Assembly: GCA_902792555.1 (NCBI GenBank)
Contig: CADAZW010000003.1
Location: forward strand, 8,381-72,380
Length of the DNA: 64,000 nucleotides
From: an uncultured Bacteroidales bacterium
GTDB taxonomy: Bacteria; Bacteroidota; Bacteroidia; Bacteroidales; Bacteroidaceae
Direction: 5' to 3'
Both the position numbers and the translations under genes were made by a program. This document shows, in pieces, positions 27,501 to 35,993 of this stretch (position 1 is the first letter of the stretch; the number at the start of each line of letters is the position of its first letter). The notes under the pieces were generated by a model. The model did not search any database. It had not been told where the DNA came from and saw only the letters and a program-made list of their open reading frames with translations.

Positions 27501-27839
27501 AGTCTTAACCTCACCCTTCTCGCAGATAAGCCTACGCAGCAAATGGGTGATGGTCCAGAACAGGAACAGGATACAGCCCGCGCTGAGCAAGGCCGACATC
27601 GTGTTGACCATCTTCGCCACACTGGCCGGTTCGCTTGCAAACAGGCTGAACAGATTGGCCACCAGCATAAAGAACGGTGCACCAGGCGGATGACCGATCT
27701 CAAGGCGATAGCCCGTAGTGATAAACTCAGGACAGTCCCAGAAGCTGGCCGCCGGTTCAATGGTGGAGCAGTAAACCACCGCCGCAACGGCGAACATCAG
27801 CCAGCCGAACAGGTTGTTCACAAGGTTATATTTCTTCAT
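24510..27839 (-). CDS. DUF2723 multi-spanning membrane protein, probable GT-C glycosyltransferase
   Basis: This 1109-aa protein has a dozen or more membrane helices in its N-terminal half and scattered helices in the middle. A large soluble region and a TPR-like C-terminus (LADELVKKGDLKRAKEVLEK) follow. The first extracytoplasmic loop carries TIEPAASFWDCPEFITTGYR and EIGHPPGAP, the DUF2723 signature; its acidic residues are in the position of GT-C catalytic Asp/Glu. The human DUF2723 protein TMEM260 is a protein O-mannosyltransferase, so a lipid-sugar-dependent protein glycosyltransferase is a reasonable inference. The start chosen is MKKYNLVNNLFGW, downstream of a -7 box. The longer reading to 27908 begins within the promoter region. 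Confidence 0.88.
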   Translation of the reverse strand: MKKYNLVNNLFGWLMFAVAAVVYCSTIEPAASFWDCPEFITTGYRLEIGHPPGAPFFMLVANLFSLFASEPASVAKMVNTMSALLSAGCILFLFWTITHLLRRLICEKGEVKTAVQMIAIIGSGVVGSLVYTFSDTFWFSAVEGEVYAFSSFFTALVFWLILKWEDNADKPGADRWLVLIAYLMGLSIGVHLLNLLCIPAMVLIYYYRRYPNAAVKGSLWALLFSFVLIGVILYGVVPGIVKVGGWFELLFVNGLGMPFHTGLIVYLILLVAIVASAIWLSLRDKDLKRAKWMFIASVAMLGIPFFGSGAMSIVIGILLLAALFYALFIRRNIAANTDLRRVLNTTLLCFLMVMIGYSSYALIMIRSAANPPMDQNSPEDIFAIGDYLARDQYGQQPLLYGPTFNSQLEWQTDPDDPNRLVPKRSEGKDIYQRKEKKSADEPDVYEKVGSKTDYIYAQNMLFPRIWDSGKAAQYKSWLGELHYNIVDYDPGNGQVQQLEIPTQIDNISFFTSYQLGFMYWRYFMWNFCGRQNDIQGVGETEYGNWITGIPFIDNMRLGDQSQLPDDLKENKGHNVYYALPLLLGLFGLFWQAFRGRKGGQQFWVVFFLFFMTGIAIVVYLNQVPSQPRERDYAYAASFYAFAIWVGMGVAAIIDWLRRIKLDNSVVAAVVSVACVLVPLQMASQNWDDHDRSGRYACRDFGQNYLNTLQEGSSPIIFTNGDNDTFPLWYNQDTEGVRQDARVCNLSYLQTDWYIDQMCRPAYSSPAVPISWKRYEYVTGQNDFVRVQPEYEAQIKQFYEENPELARQQFGDNPYELKNILKYWVRNPELNIIPTDSIVITIDKEAVKRSKMLIADSTGQIPDHMVISLSGRNVLYKPSLMMLEMLANANWERPIYFATTVGPDNFLGLERNFVQEGLAYRITPFDAFGNGMTVDVEKMYDNVMHKYKFGNLNKPGIYIDETTGHMCLSNRRMFAILADELVKKGDLKRAKEVLEKSDEVFPQSVVSYGDYIGGTTDLALAWSAVGNKAKAQEILTIFARTAEQYLNWYANYSAKPVQMSAYGCNRNMNNLYDAVLCLEKIGCSDLAKKYTAVFNSYYDRLNAAGVPLDL

Positions 27840-27878
27840 CGTCGTACAATTTTCCGAATCTAATACATAAAAACGCGG

Positions 27879-27886
27879 CAAAGTTA
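27879..27886 (-). promoter_or_regulatory. -7 box (TAACTTTG) for the DUF2723-deacetylase operon
   Basis: The minus strand reads TAACTTTG 39 bp upstream of the start at 27839. It decides against the longer reading starting at 27908. Confidence 0.55.
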
Positions 27887-28035
27887 CATCTTTTTTCGCA
27901 CACCCCATACCATTTCACTGCGAAAAGTTGTTCCGCCGCCGTCACCCGCACCTTTAAAGTCACCAAAAAGCCAGCAACCGCAACCTTATCACAATCTCAC
28001 GCAGCCCATCCGCAAACCCACGCAGCAAACCTGCG

Positions 28036-28225
28036 TACTGCCGCAATCTAATCACGTGCTAATGAAACCTAATCGCGTGCTGCCGCAATCTAACTGCGAA
28101 CTCCCACAATCTAAACCCGTTCAAAAAAGTTTTAGTCCTGTGGAAATCAAAACTAAAAGCCTTGAAACGAAATCTAAAAGCCTTGAAACGAAATCTAATC
28201 CCGTGGAAAACGCCAGCTCCACGGG
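28036..28225. repeat. 21-bp diverged tandem array (ctaat/ctaaa phased)
   Basis: cta-starting units recur at 21-bp steps (ctaatcacgtgctaatgaaac, then ctaatcgcgtg..., ctaactgcg...). Two identical 21-mers (ctaaaagccttgaaacgaaat) follow. Units vary in sequence but keep phase. The array lies in the 820-bp gap between secDF and the DUF2723 gene. The remainder of that gap (28240-28550) has cacg/cgcg-rich words without clear phase and no gene. Confidence 0.75.
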
Positions 28226-28552
28226 ATTAAAACTCTTTTGAACTGGATTAGATTAAACTTAGGCAATGATTATGCAAAAGACTTCTATTCTAATCAACGC
28301 TGCTATGCAATAAACATACAACTAACGCAGTCATAATTGGCCGCATTATGAGTAATCTGTGCCAACATCTATATCATTACCATAATTTAAGTTGAATTAT
28401 CTCATGAGTGCGCGTTTAGATTGCAAGAGCACGCGACTACGACGCACGAGCACGGGTTTATATCACGGGAATACGCGACAAGTGCACGGAAGCACAGCTT
28501 TCTGTAAATGCGCACATAATATATAAATAATGTACGCGCGCGAGGCCGGGCG

Positions 28553-28595
28553 CAAAAAGAGCAGTGGCGAAACCTCATGGGAAGTTTCGCCACTG
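28553..28595 (-). terminator. Intrinsic terminator for secDF
   Basis: cagtggcgaaac (28562-28573) pairs with gtttcgccactg (28584-28595). On the minus strand the stem is followed by CTCTTTTTG. It lies about 70 bp past the secDF stop. Confidence 0.88.
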
Positions 28596-28662
28596 GCTAT
28601 TGTGTATGGCTGGCGTTCGCCGCCGTTACACGGTCTTAATCCTTAAAGGATTTCTATGCAAC

Positions 28663-31659
28663 TTACTTTGCTGCTTCCTCGTCCTCTGCACCCTTCTTGA
28701 TCTTGCCGCCGAGGATAAGATAAGCCAGCGGGGCAGCGATGAAGAGTGAGGAGAGCGTGCCGTAGATCACACCCAGGATCATTGCGAACGAGAAGCTGCG
28801 GATGCTGTCGCCACCGAGGAAGAAGATACACAGCAGCACGAGCAATGTGGTGGTTGACGTGTTGACGGTACGGGCCAAGGTGGTGTTGAGCGACTGATTG
28901 AAGAGCAGCTGCTTGTCGCGCTTGGGATAGAGCTTGAGGAACTCGCGGATACGGTCGAAGATTACCACCTTATCGTTGATGGAGTAACCGATACACGTCA
29001 GCACGGCGGCAATAAACGTCTGGTCAACCTCAAGGCTGAACGGCATGACGCCCCACAGCAGCGAGTAGGTACCGATAATCAGCAGCGAGTCGCAAATCAA
29101 GCCCACGGTGCTACCGATGGAGAATGCCACGTTGCGGAATCGGATGAAGATGTAGAGGAAGATGGCGATGAGGGCGAAGATTACGGCCTTGATAGCGCCA
29201 TAGGTTACGTCCTTAGCCACCGACGGACCAACCTTCTGCGAGGAGATGATAGAGCCGCCCTTCTGGTTATCACGGTCCTTAAACTGCTCGAAGGGAACAC
29301 CGGCAGAAAGCAGGTTGCCTTCCTTGAGAGATTTGTAGAGAATGGTCTCAATCTCATTGTCCACGGAGGGATCGTTGCTCTCTATCTTATAGTTGGTGGA
29401 GATGCGCACGGTCTTGCCATCGGTGCCCAGTGCAAGCACTGCCACATTAGCCTCGCCGGCATTGGCCTGGACGAAATTTTTGACAGTCTCAGGCACTACC
29501 TCCTTCTCAAACTTCACGGTGTAGTTGCGACCGCCGGTAAAGTCAATGCCACTGCTCAAGCCGCGGGTGAAATAGGAACCGAAGCAAACAACCAGAGCCA
29601 CTGCCCAAACGACGAAACTTACCTTATAGGCAGACATGAACTTGTACTTCGTGTTCTGCATCATATTCTTTGAGAACGGAGTGGTAAAGGTGATGTTCAG
29701 CCACTTATCCCTATTGTGGAAATGCTCAAAGACGATGCGGGTGAGCCAAACGGCGGTGAATACGGATGCCAGCAGACCGATGATGAGGGTGGTGGCGAAG
29801 CCGCGGATGGGACCGGTGCCGAAGTTGAACAGGATTATACCGGTAATGATAGAGGTGACGTTGGAGTCGATAATGGCAGAGAAGGCATTGCCGTAGCCGT
29901 CGGCGAGGGCAGTCTTAATCTTCTTGCCTGCGCGAAGCTCCTCCTTGGTACGCTCGTAGATAAGCACGTTGGCATCCACTGCCATACCGAGGGTGAGCAC
30001 CATACCGGCAATACCGCTCATGGTGAGCGCCGCCTGGAACGATGCCAGCACACCCAGGATGAAGAAGAAGTTGATGATCAGGGCGCAGTTGGCGACCATA
30101 CCGGGCTTGATGCCGTAGAGCAGACACATGTAAATCATCAGCAGCACGAAGGCCACGATACATGACATGATACCCTTGTTGATGGACTCCTGGCCGAGTG
30201 ACGGGCCGACGGTGTCATCCTGCACAATCTTGACGGGAGCGTCCATCTTACCGCCCTTCAGCACATTGGCGAGGTCCTTGGTGTCCTCAGTGGTGAAGTT
30301 ACCGGTAATCTGCGAGTTGCCGCCGTTGATTTCGCTCATCACATTGGGAGCACTGTAAACCACGCCGTCAAGAACGATGGCAACAGCCTTGCCGATATTA
30401 TTCTTAGTAAGGTTCGCCCATATGCGCGCGCCGTCGTTGTTCATCGACATGCTTACCTCGGGCTTGCCGTACTGGTCAAAGTCAGACTTGGCGTCGGTGA
30501 TAGCGTTACCCTCCAGCGGAGCCTTGCCGTCGGCAGTGGTGCGGATGGCGTAGAGCTCAAACACATCAGCGTTGGGGAACATATCGCTGGCCTTCACACC
30601 CCACTTCAGCGAGAGGTCGCTGCGCAGTGTGGTCTTAGCCTCGGGAGAGTTCAGCAGCTTGTTTACCTCAGCGGTATCGTAGGACATCACATAACCTACC
30701 ACGGCACTGCCGCCACGGGCATTCTGTGCAGGCATCACCATGGAGAGCAGCGGGTGAGCCTTCTTGTCGGCAGCTGCCTGAGCGGTGTTCTGAGTCTTCT
30801 TAGCCTCGGGCTTGAGCTGGATACCAGTCTTGGCGGTATCGGCAGCAGCCTTCTCCTCGGCAGCGACCTCCTCCTTGGCAGCAGTGCTGTCGGTGGCAGC
30901 GCCACCACCCACCAGCTTGCTGTCGAGAGCCTGGAGCTCCGGCCATATCTCGGGGAAGCTGTAGGTCTCCCAGAACTCAAGGTTGGCACTCGTCTGGAGG
31001 AGCTTGCGCACACGCTCAGGCTCCTTTACGCCCGGCATCTCCACCATGATTCGGCCCAGGCTGCCCTCCAGCTTCTGGATGTTGGGCTGAGCTACGCCGA
31101 AACGGTCGATACGCGAACGGAGCACGTTATATGAATTGTCGATAGCGTCCTTCACTTCTGCACGGAGCACCTTCTCGATATCGCTGTCGGAAGACTGAGC
31201 GTTTATCTTCTCACTCAGCTGCTGGGTAGCAAACACGGCTGACAGCTTGTTCTTGCCGGCAACCTTCTGATATGAGTTGATAAACAGGGTGATAAAGTCA
31301 TCCTGGCTCTCATTGGCCAGCTTGTTGGCCTCTTCAAAAGCCTTCTGGAAGTTTGCGTCGCCGGCATTGTCGGCAGCAAGAATCTTCACGATGTCGGGCA
31401 CAGAAACCTCGAGAGTAACATTCATACCGCCCTTCAGGTCGAGACCAAGGCCAAGCTGATACTCCTGGCACTCCTGCAGGGTCTTAAACATCCACACGCG
31501 CTCGTTCTTCATCGAGTCAAGGTAACGCTGGCCCATTGCAGGAGCCATCTTGGCGGCCTTTGCCTCATAGTGGCTGGTCACGAAGGAAAACGACAGGTAG
31601 TAGATGCACACAAGTGTAAGCAACACGGCAAACACTTTTACAAATCCTTTGTTTTGCAT
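28663..31659 (-). CDS. secDF: Fused protein translocase subunit SecDF
   Basis: This 998-aa inner-membrane protein uses the ion gradient to help SecYEG complete export. The SecD half has an N-terminal helix, the GLDLKGGMN motif, a large periplasmic domain with an Ala/Lys-rich insertion (about residues 250-290, TDSTAAKEEVAAEEKAA), and five helices including MAVDANVLIYERTKEEL. The SecF half begins near SSGIDFTGGRNYTVKFE and ends with the SINDKVVIFDRIREFL helix. The D and F fusion is usual in Bacteroidetes. Its own promoter box and terminator suggest a single-gene transcript. Confidence 0.96.
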   Translation of the reverse strand: MQNKGFVKVFAVLLTLVCIYYLSFSFVTSHYEAKAAKMAPAMGQRYLDSMKNERVWMFKTLQECQEYQLGLGLDLKGGMNVTLEVSVPDIVKILAADNAGDANFQKAFEEANKLANESQDDFITLFINSYQKVAGKNKLSAVFATQQLSEKINAQSSDSDIEKVLRAEVKDAIDNSYNVLRSRIDRFGVAQPNIQKLEGSLGRIMVEMPGVKEPERVRKLLQTSANLEFWETYSFPEIWPELQALDSKLVGGGAATDSTAAKEEVAAEEKAAADTAKTGIQLKPEAKKTQNTAQAAADKKAHPLLSMVMPAQNARGGSAVVGYVMSYDTAEVNKLLNSPEAKTTLRSDLSLKWGVKASDMFPNADVFELYAIRTTADGKAPLEGNAITDAKSDFDQYGKPEVSMSMNNDGARIWANLTKNNIGKAVAIVLDGVVYSAPNVMSEINGGNSQITGNFTTEDTKDLANVLKGGKMDAPVKIVQDDTVGPSLGQESINKGIMSCIVAFVLLMIYMCLLYGIKPGMVANCALIINFFFILGVLASFQAALTMSGIAGMVLTLGMAVDANVLIYERTKEELRAGKKIKTALADGYGNAFSAIIDSNVTSIITGIILFNFGTGPIRGFATTLIIGLLASVFTAVWLTRIVFEHFHNRDKWLNITFTTPFSKNMMQNTKYKFMSAYKVSFVVWAVALVVCFGSYFTRGLSSGIDFTGGRNYTVKFEKEVVPETVKNFVQANAGEANVAVLALGTDGKTVRISTNYKIESNDPSVDNEIETILYKSLKEGNLLSAGVPFEQFKDRDNQKGGSIISSQKVGPSVAKDVTYGAIKAVIFALIAIFLYIFIRFRNVAFSIGSTVGLICDSLLIIGTYSLLWGVMPFSLEVDQTFIAAVLTCIGYSINDKVVIFDRIREFLKLYPKRDKQLLFNQSLNTTLARTVNTSTTTLLVLLCIFFLGGDSIRSFSFAMILGVIYGTLSSLFIAAPLAYLILGGKIKKGAEDEEAAK

Positions 31660-31744
31660 TTTTTATTGTTGTTTTATGTTTATATTTTCTGCTTTTTATG
31701 CCCTACGCGCCGGCTGCCAGCACAGATTCGCATAATTGGGCGTG

Positions 31745-31752
31745 CAAATATA
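31745..31752 (-). promoter_or_regulatory. -7 box (TATATTTG) for secDF
   Basis: The minus strand reads TATATTTG 85 bp upstream of the secDF start, identical to the EF-G2 -7 box. No -33 TTTG at standard spacing. Confidence 0.5.
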
Positions 31753-31845
31753 GTATTTTTTTTCCATCCCGATAAGATACGGAGTATTTATTTCACCAAA
31801 TCGCGGCTTTTTGTCTTTCTTTTGCCACTAATTGACGGCAAAAAA

Positions 31846-32571
31846 CTACTTATTTATACGTTTTAGCCATGCCTCAATGGGATAATGGTCCGACATCTTC
31901 TGACGATTGTCAACCCGTGCGCCAAAAGACCTCCAATGGCTGCTACACAGTATATTGTCGAGACGGAAATACATCTTATTAAGGTGGTAGGAGATGCCGG
32001 GACCGTTGCCGGAGGCCGTGTAAGCATCATTCAGCAGGCGACATAGGCGGGTGTGGACATAGGAAAGCGGAGTCTCGTTGAAGTCGCCGCACACAATAAT
32101 CGGCCTGTCGCCCTGCTGCTCCAGATAAAGAGCCAGCGAATCGGCCTGCTTGGCACGGCGAAGGCCGGCATCGTTAACCTTGCGCCCCAGGCGCAGGATA
32201 TCCTCGCTGGTGCTGTCGCGATCGGAGATGGTTACTATTTTCTGATAAGTGGCCTTATCCTCCGGATTGATGGCATTAGACACGAAATGGCAGTTAACCA
32301 CTACCACGGTGTCGCCCTCTATCTTTACATTATAGGCCACGCACACATGGCCTGGCGAGGACGAATGAATCACATGGCGGTCAAGTATGGGATAATTAGA
32401 GAAAAGGGTGAGCGCGTTGCAACTCTTGGGGATAAACACGGAGTCACGGTATTTCCAATGGGCCACGGCCTCCTCCACTGTGCTCTTATGCCCCAGGTTG
32501 TAATTGCTCTCCTGGGCACAGAACAGGTCTGCATCACTGTTGCGCAGATAGTCCATCATCTGTTTGTAGAT
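31846..32571 (-). pseudogene. Endonuclease/exonuclease/phosphatase-family gene, displaced C-terminal part
   Basis: This frame carries most of an EEP-fold hydrolase: the acidic motif as DADLFCAQES, the VVVVNCHFVS strand, VCGDFNETP and the terminal SDHYPIEAWL with the catalytic Asp-His. Homology begins at about 32571 (IYKQMMDYL); upstream sequence in this frame is meaningless. The N-terminal membrane part lies in another frame at 32556-32900. The strand and loop carrying the first metal-binding Asn (SYN in relatives) are missing between them. The gene is therefore broken by a frameshift together with a deletion of perhaps 15-25 codons. The surviving domain lacks its first metal ligand, so activity is doubtful. 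Confidence 0.7.
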
Positions 32572-32900
32572 AACAGATAGCTCACCACCTTGATGGCGCC
32601 CTTGGGCACTGGCTGCGGCATGTTTATCGGGCAATAAGTGCGCAGTTGGAAGACGCATAGAATCAGCGCACAGAAGCTTACCAGCCATCTGCGCGACTGT
32701 ACCACCAGCCAGCCGGCCATAAAGAGAAATGACAAAAGCACGAGGAAAGGAAAAAGCAACGCCAGCGAGCCCTCCCAACCAAAGGTGTTGGGATTGATGT
32801 AGCCGCCCCATGCGGACAAAAGCAGCATGGCCGCAACTATTACGTTGACAACCAGCAGCAGCTTTGAAATTATCTTGCCTATGTGCCTGTGTACCTTCAT
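32556..32900 (-). pseudogene. Endonuclease/exonuclease/phosphatase-family gene, N-terminal membrane part
   Basis: Starting at MKVHRHIGKIISKLLLVV this frame gives three membrane helices (about 8-30, 40-62, 70-88) and the linker LRTYCPINMPQPVPKGAIKVVSY. This is the usual N-terminus of membrane-anchored EEP-family proteins in Bacteroidales. It then leaves the family (LLSTNR, stop) where relatives continue with N and a loop. It follows the rhomboid gene by 31 bp, so the pair was an operon. A start at 32951 is possible but would overlap the rhomboid gene and add a non-conserved tail. Confidence 0.68.
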
Positions 32901-32931
32901 TGTCTCGTTTGGCTCCGCCTTCACGGCTCTG

Positions 32932-33849
32932 CTAATGATTGCGGAAGTCAAAGATTGTCTTTTTCTCCTCGTCGGTCAGGCAATCATAACCCGACCGCTT
33001 TACCTTCTCCAGTATGCGGTCCACCTCGGCCTGACGTGCCCGGCGCCGGGCAAGCTCATCGGCATAGTCATCGATGGAATCGGCGTTTTTTGTTTCTTTT
33101 TCCTGCTGCTGCGCAGGTCTCTTGACACGCTCCCACACACTCTTCTTGGGCTTGTATTCCTGCCATGTGCTGAAGCCGCCACGCCCGATGCCGGCCTTAC
33201 GGCGCCAATAGAGAATCAGCACCAGACCAAAGAGCATACCGCCCAGGTGAGCGAAGTGGGCAACATTGCTGCCGCTGGAGCCAAGGCCCGACAGCAGCTC
33301 TATCACTGCGTAGCCTATAACCAGATACTTGGCCTTGAGCGGCATGGGCGGGATAAGCAGCAGGATGCGCTCGTTGGGGAATGTCATGCCGAAGCCCAGC
33401 AATATGCCATAGACGGCGCCCGAAGCGCCCACGGTGGTCCACATGCGCAGATATTCCTTCATAGGTATCTGGTTTACGCCGTCCGACACCATATTATATT
33501 CTGCCATACCTGAGCTGGCGTACTCAATATACTGCACCAGTTCCTGGCACAAGCCTGCGCCCACGCCGCACACCAGATAGAATATCAGGTATCTCTTGGC
33601 GCCCCACTCCTGCTCCAGCACACGCCCAAACATCCAGAAGGCCAGCATATTGAAGAAGATATGCTCAAAATTGGCGTGCATAAACATATAGGTGAGCAGC
33701 TGATAAGGCATGAAGCTATCCGACTTGAAGAAATGCAAGCCCAGCAAGTCGTTGAGGTCTATGCCGTTGTTCTGCAGCAAACCCGTGGCGAGAAACATCA
33801 AAATATTAATCACCAGCAGGTTCTTCGTTATAGGGGGCATCTTAAACAT
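32932..33849 (-). CDS. Rhomboid-family intramembrane serine protease
   Basis: This is a 305-aa inner-membrane protease with six helices. The catalytic Ser lies in TVGASGAVYG (Ser143) and the catalytic His in AHFAHLGG (His201). The loop HANFEHIFFNMLAFW between helices 1 and 2 is the family HxxxxHxxxN region. A cytoplasmic, highly charged tail (about 220-305) rich in Arg/Glu ends DCLTDEEKKTIFDF, as in Bacteroidales homologs. The start is at MFKMPPITKNLLVINI; the longer frame to 33915 starts within promoter sequence. The substrate is unknown. Confidence 0.92.
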   Translation of the reverse strand: MFKMPPITKNLLVINILMFLATGLLQNNGIDLNDLLGLHFFKSDSFMPYQLLTYMFMHANFEHIFFNMLAFWMFGRVLEQEWGAKRYLIFYLVCGVGAGLCQELVQYIEYASSGMAEYNMVSDGVNQIPMKEYLRMWTTVGASGAVYGILLGFGMTFPNERILLLIPPMPLKAKYLVIGYAVIELLSGLGSSGSNVAHFAHLGGMLFGLVLILYWRRKAGIGRGGFSTWQEYKPKKSVWERVKRPAQQQEKETKNADSIDDYADELARRRARQAEVDRILEKVKRSGYDCLTDEEKKTIFDFRNH

Positions 33850-33875
33850 GGTGCGTCTGTTTTCAATTAAGGGTG

Positions 33876-33883
33876 CAAATTTA
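33876..33883 (-). promoter_or_regulatory. -7 box (TAAATTTG) for the rhomboid gene
   Basis: The minus strand reads TAAATTTG 27 bp upstream of the chosen start at 33849, supporting that start over the one at 33915. Confidence 0.5.
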
Positions 33884-34030
33884 GACAAAAAAATCCACAT
33901 TAGCCATAATAACACTTCTTTTAGCGCACCTATTGGATTATTTTACCATTCTTTGCATTACTTTCTCCACCTTTTATTATTGCTAAAACAAGACAGAACT
34001 CGCCTCGGCACAAAAAACAAACTCGTTTTT

Positions 34031-34061
34031 TTTGTTGTACCCTCGGTTTTCACTACCTTTG
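34031..34061 (+). promoter_or_regulatory. Promoter of argS (TTTG - 19 bp - TACCTTTG)
   Basis: TTTG at 34031-34034 and TACCTTTG at 34054-34061 are 19 bp apart, a full match to the Bacteroidetes consensus. It places the transcript start downstream of the longest possible reading frame (34032) and so selects ATG 34143. Confidence 0.8.
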
Positions 34062-34142
34062 CAGCCAAATAACTTAATTTGGGTTATTATAGCCAATCGA
34101 CAAAAAGAACAAACGAAACAGAAAAACAACATTAAACAGACA

Positions 34143-35960
34143 ATGGATATTCAGAATGTTATACAATCGGCTTGCGCCAAGGCCGTCAAGGAATTGTACG
34201 GCGCTGAAGTAAGCTCCGAGCAATTACAGCTGCAAAAGACAAAGAAAGAGTTCGAAGGCCATCTCACGCTGGTAGTATTCCCCTTGCTGCGCATCTCCCG
34301 TAAGAAGCCCGAGGACACTGCGCAGGAGATAGGCCAGTGGCTTGCCGACAATGAGCCCGCAGTGGAGAAATTTAACGTCATCAAGGGTTTCCTCAACCTT
34401 AGCGTAGCCACCTCCAGCTGGACCACGGTACTCAACAATATAGCCCGCACCGCCGACTACGGCACGGTGAAGCCTACGGCCCAGTCGCCGCTCGTGATGA
34501 TAGAGTATTCATCACCCAACACCAACAAGCCGCTCCACCTGGGCCACGTGCGCAACAACCTGCTGGGATGGTCCATCAGCCAGATAATGGAGGCTGCCGG
34601 CAATCGCGTAGTCAAGACTAACATCGTCAACGACCGCGGTATTCATATCTGCAAGTCGATGCTGGCATGGCTACGCTGGGGCAACGGCGAGACACCTGAG
34701 ACCAGCGGCAAGAAGGGCGACCACCTCATCGGCGACTACTACGTGGCCTTCGACAAGCACTACCGCGAAGAGGTCAGCGCACTGACCACCCAATTCAAGG
34801 CTGAGGGCCTCGACGACGAGGCCGCTAAGGCTAAGGCTGAAAAAGAAGCCCCACTCATCCAAGAGGCTCACGATATGCTGGTAAAGTGGGAGCAGAATGA
34901 TCCCGAGGTACGCGCTCTGTGGAAGAAGATGAACGACTGGGTTTACGCCGGGTTCGACCAGACTTACAAAGCGCTAGGCGTTAGCTTCGACAAAATATAT
35001 TATGAGTCCGATACTTACCTGGTAGGCAAGGCCAAGGTGGAAGAGGGACTTGCCAAAGGCATCTTCACTCGCCATGCCGACGGCTCCGTGTGGGCCGACC
35101 TTCGTCCCGAAGGGCTGGATGAGAAATTGCTGCTGCGCTCCGACGGCACCTCAGTCTATATGACACAGGACATCGGTACCGCCAAGCTCCGCTTTGACGA
35201 CTACCCCATAGATAAGATGATCTATGTCGTAGGCAATGAGCAAAACTACCACTTCAAGGTGCTGTCCATCCTGCTCGATAAGCTCGGCTTCGAGTGGGGC
35301 AAGGACCTGGTACACTTCTCCTATGGTATGGTGGAGTTGCCCAACGGTAAGATGAAAAGCCGTGAGGGCACCGTAGTGGACGCCGACGACCTAATCAGCG
35401 AAATGATTAGCACCGCCCGCCAGACCAGTGAAGAGCTGGGCAAGTTTGCCGACATGAGCGCGGAGGAAAAGGACGAGATTGCCCGCATCGTGGGCCTCGG
35501 CGCACTGAAATATTTCCTTCTCAAGGTTGACGCCCGCAAAAACATGCTCTTCAATCCCGCCGAGAGCATTGATTTCAACGGCAATACCGGCCCGTTCATC
35601 CAATACACCTACGCCCGCATCCGTTCGGTGCTGCGCAAAGCCACCGAGGCCGGCATCAACTTTGCCGAGGGAGTAAAGGAAGACACGCCTGTCAACGAGA
35701 AAGAGCAGAGTCTTATCCAGCACATGGCCGACTTCCCCGCTATTGTGCAGCAGGCTGCAGCAGAATACAGCCCCAGCACCATCGCCAACTACTGCTACGA
35801 CCTCGTGAAGGAGTACAATCAGTTCTATCACGACTACACCATTTTGGGCGAATCCATCGAGGAGAAACGCCAGCTCCGCCTGGTGCTGTCAGAGCAGGTG
35901 AGCAACATCGTACGCACCGGCATGCGTCTGCTTGGCATAGAGGTGCCAGAGCGAATGTAG
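34143..35960 (+). CDS. argS: Arginyl-tRNA synthetase
   Basis: This 605-aa class I synthetase charges tRNA-Arg. The N-terminal additional domain (MDIQNVIQSACAKAV to about residue 100) precedes the HIGH-type motif in EYSSPNTNKPLHLGHVRNN. KMKSREG follows in the KMSKS position, and a DALR anticodon-binding domain ends GMRLLGIEVPERM. The start is chosen from homology and the promoter at 34031-34061, leaving a leader of about 75 nt. It is followed by RNase HI after 33 bp, and by the ABC exporter soon after, on the same strand. Confidence 0.96.
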   Translation: MDIQNVIQSACAKAVKELYGAEVSSEQLQLQKTKKEFEGHLTLVVFPLLRISRKKPEDTAQEIGQWLADNEPAVEKFNVIKGFLNLSVATSSWTTVLNNIARTADYGTVKPTAQSPLVMIEYSSPNTNKPLHLGHVRNNLLGWSISQIMEAAGNRVVKTNIVNDRGIHICKSMLAWLRWGNGETPETSGKKGDHLIGDYYVAFDKHYREEVSALTTQFKAEGLDDEAAKAKAEKEAPLIQEAHDMLVKWEQNDPEVRALWKKMNDWVYAGFDQTYKALGVSFDKIYYESDTYLVGKAKVEEGLAKGIFTRHADGSVWADLRPEGLDEKLLLRSDGTSVYMTQDIGTAKLRFDDYPIDKMIYVVGNEQNYHFKVLSILLDKLGFEWGKDLVHFSYGMVELPNGKMKSREGTVVDADDLISEMISTARQTSEELGKFADMSAEEKDEIARIVGLGALKYFLLKVDARKNMLFNPAESIDFNGNTGPFIQYTYARIRSVLRKATEAGINFAEGVKEDTPVNEKEQSLIQHMADFPAIVQQAAAEYSPSTIANYCYDLVKEYNQFYHDYTILGESIEEKRQLRLVLSEQVSNIVRTGMRLLGIEVPERM

Positions 35961-35993
35961 CAACAATGCTGCACTCAGAATCCAAGTACGACA

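Noticed and set aside
28056..28241. A 61-aa frame in the secDF-DUF2723 gap
   Set aside because: It is the 21-bp array read in frame, so the 7-residue periodicity is a by-product of the DNA repeat.
34032..34142. Longer argS start at 34032
   Set aside because: The complete promoter at 34031-34061 lies within that extension, so the codons would not be transcribed.
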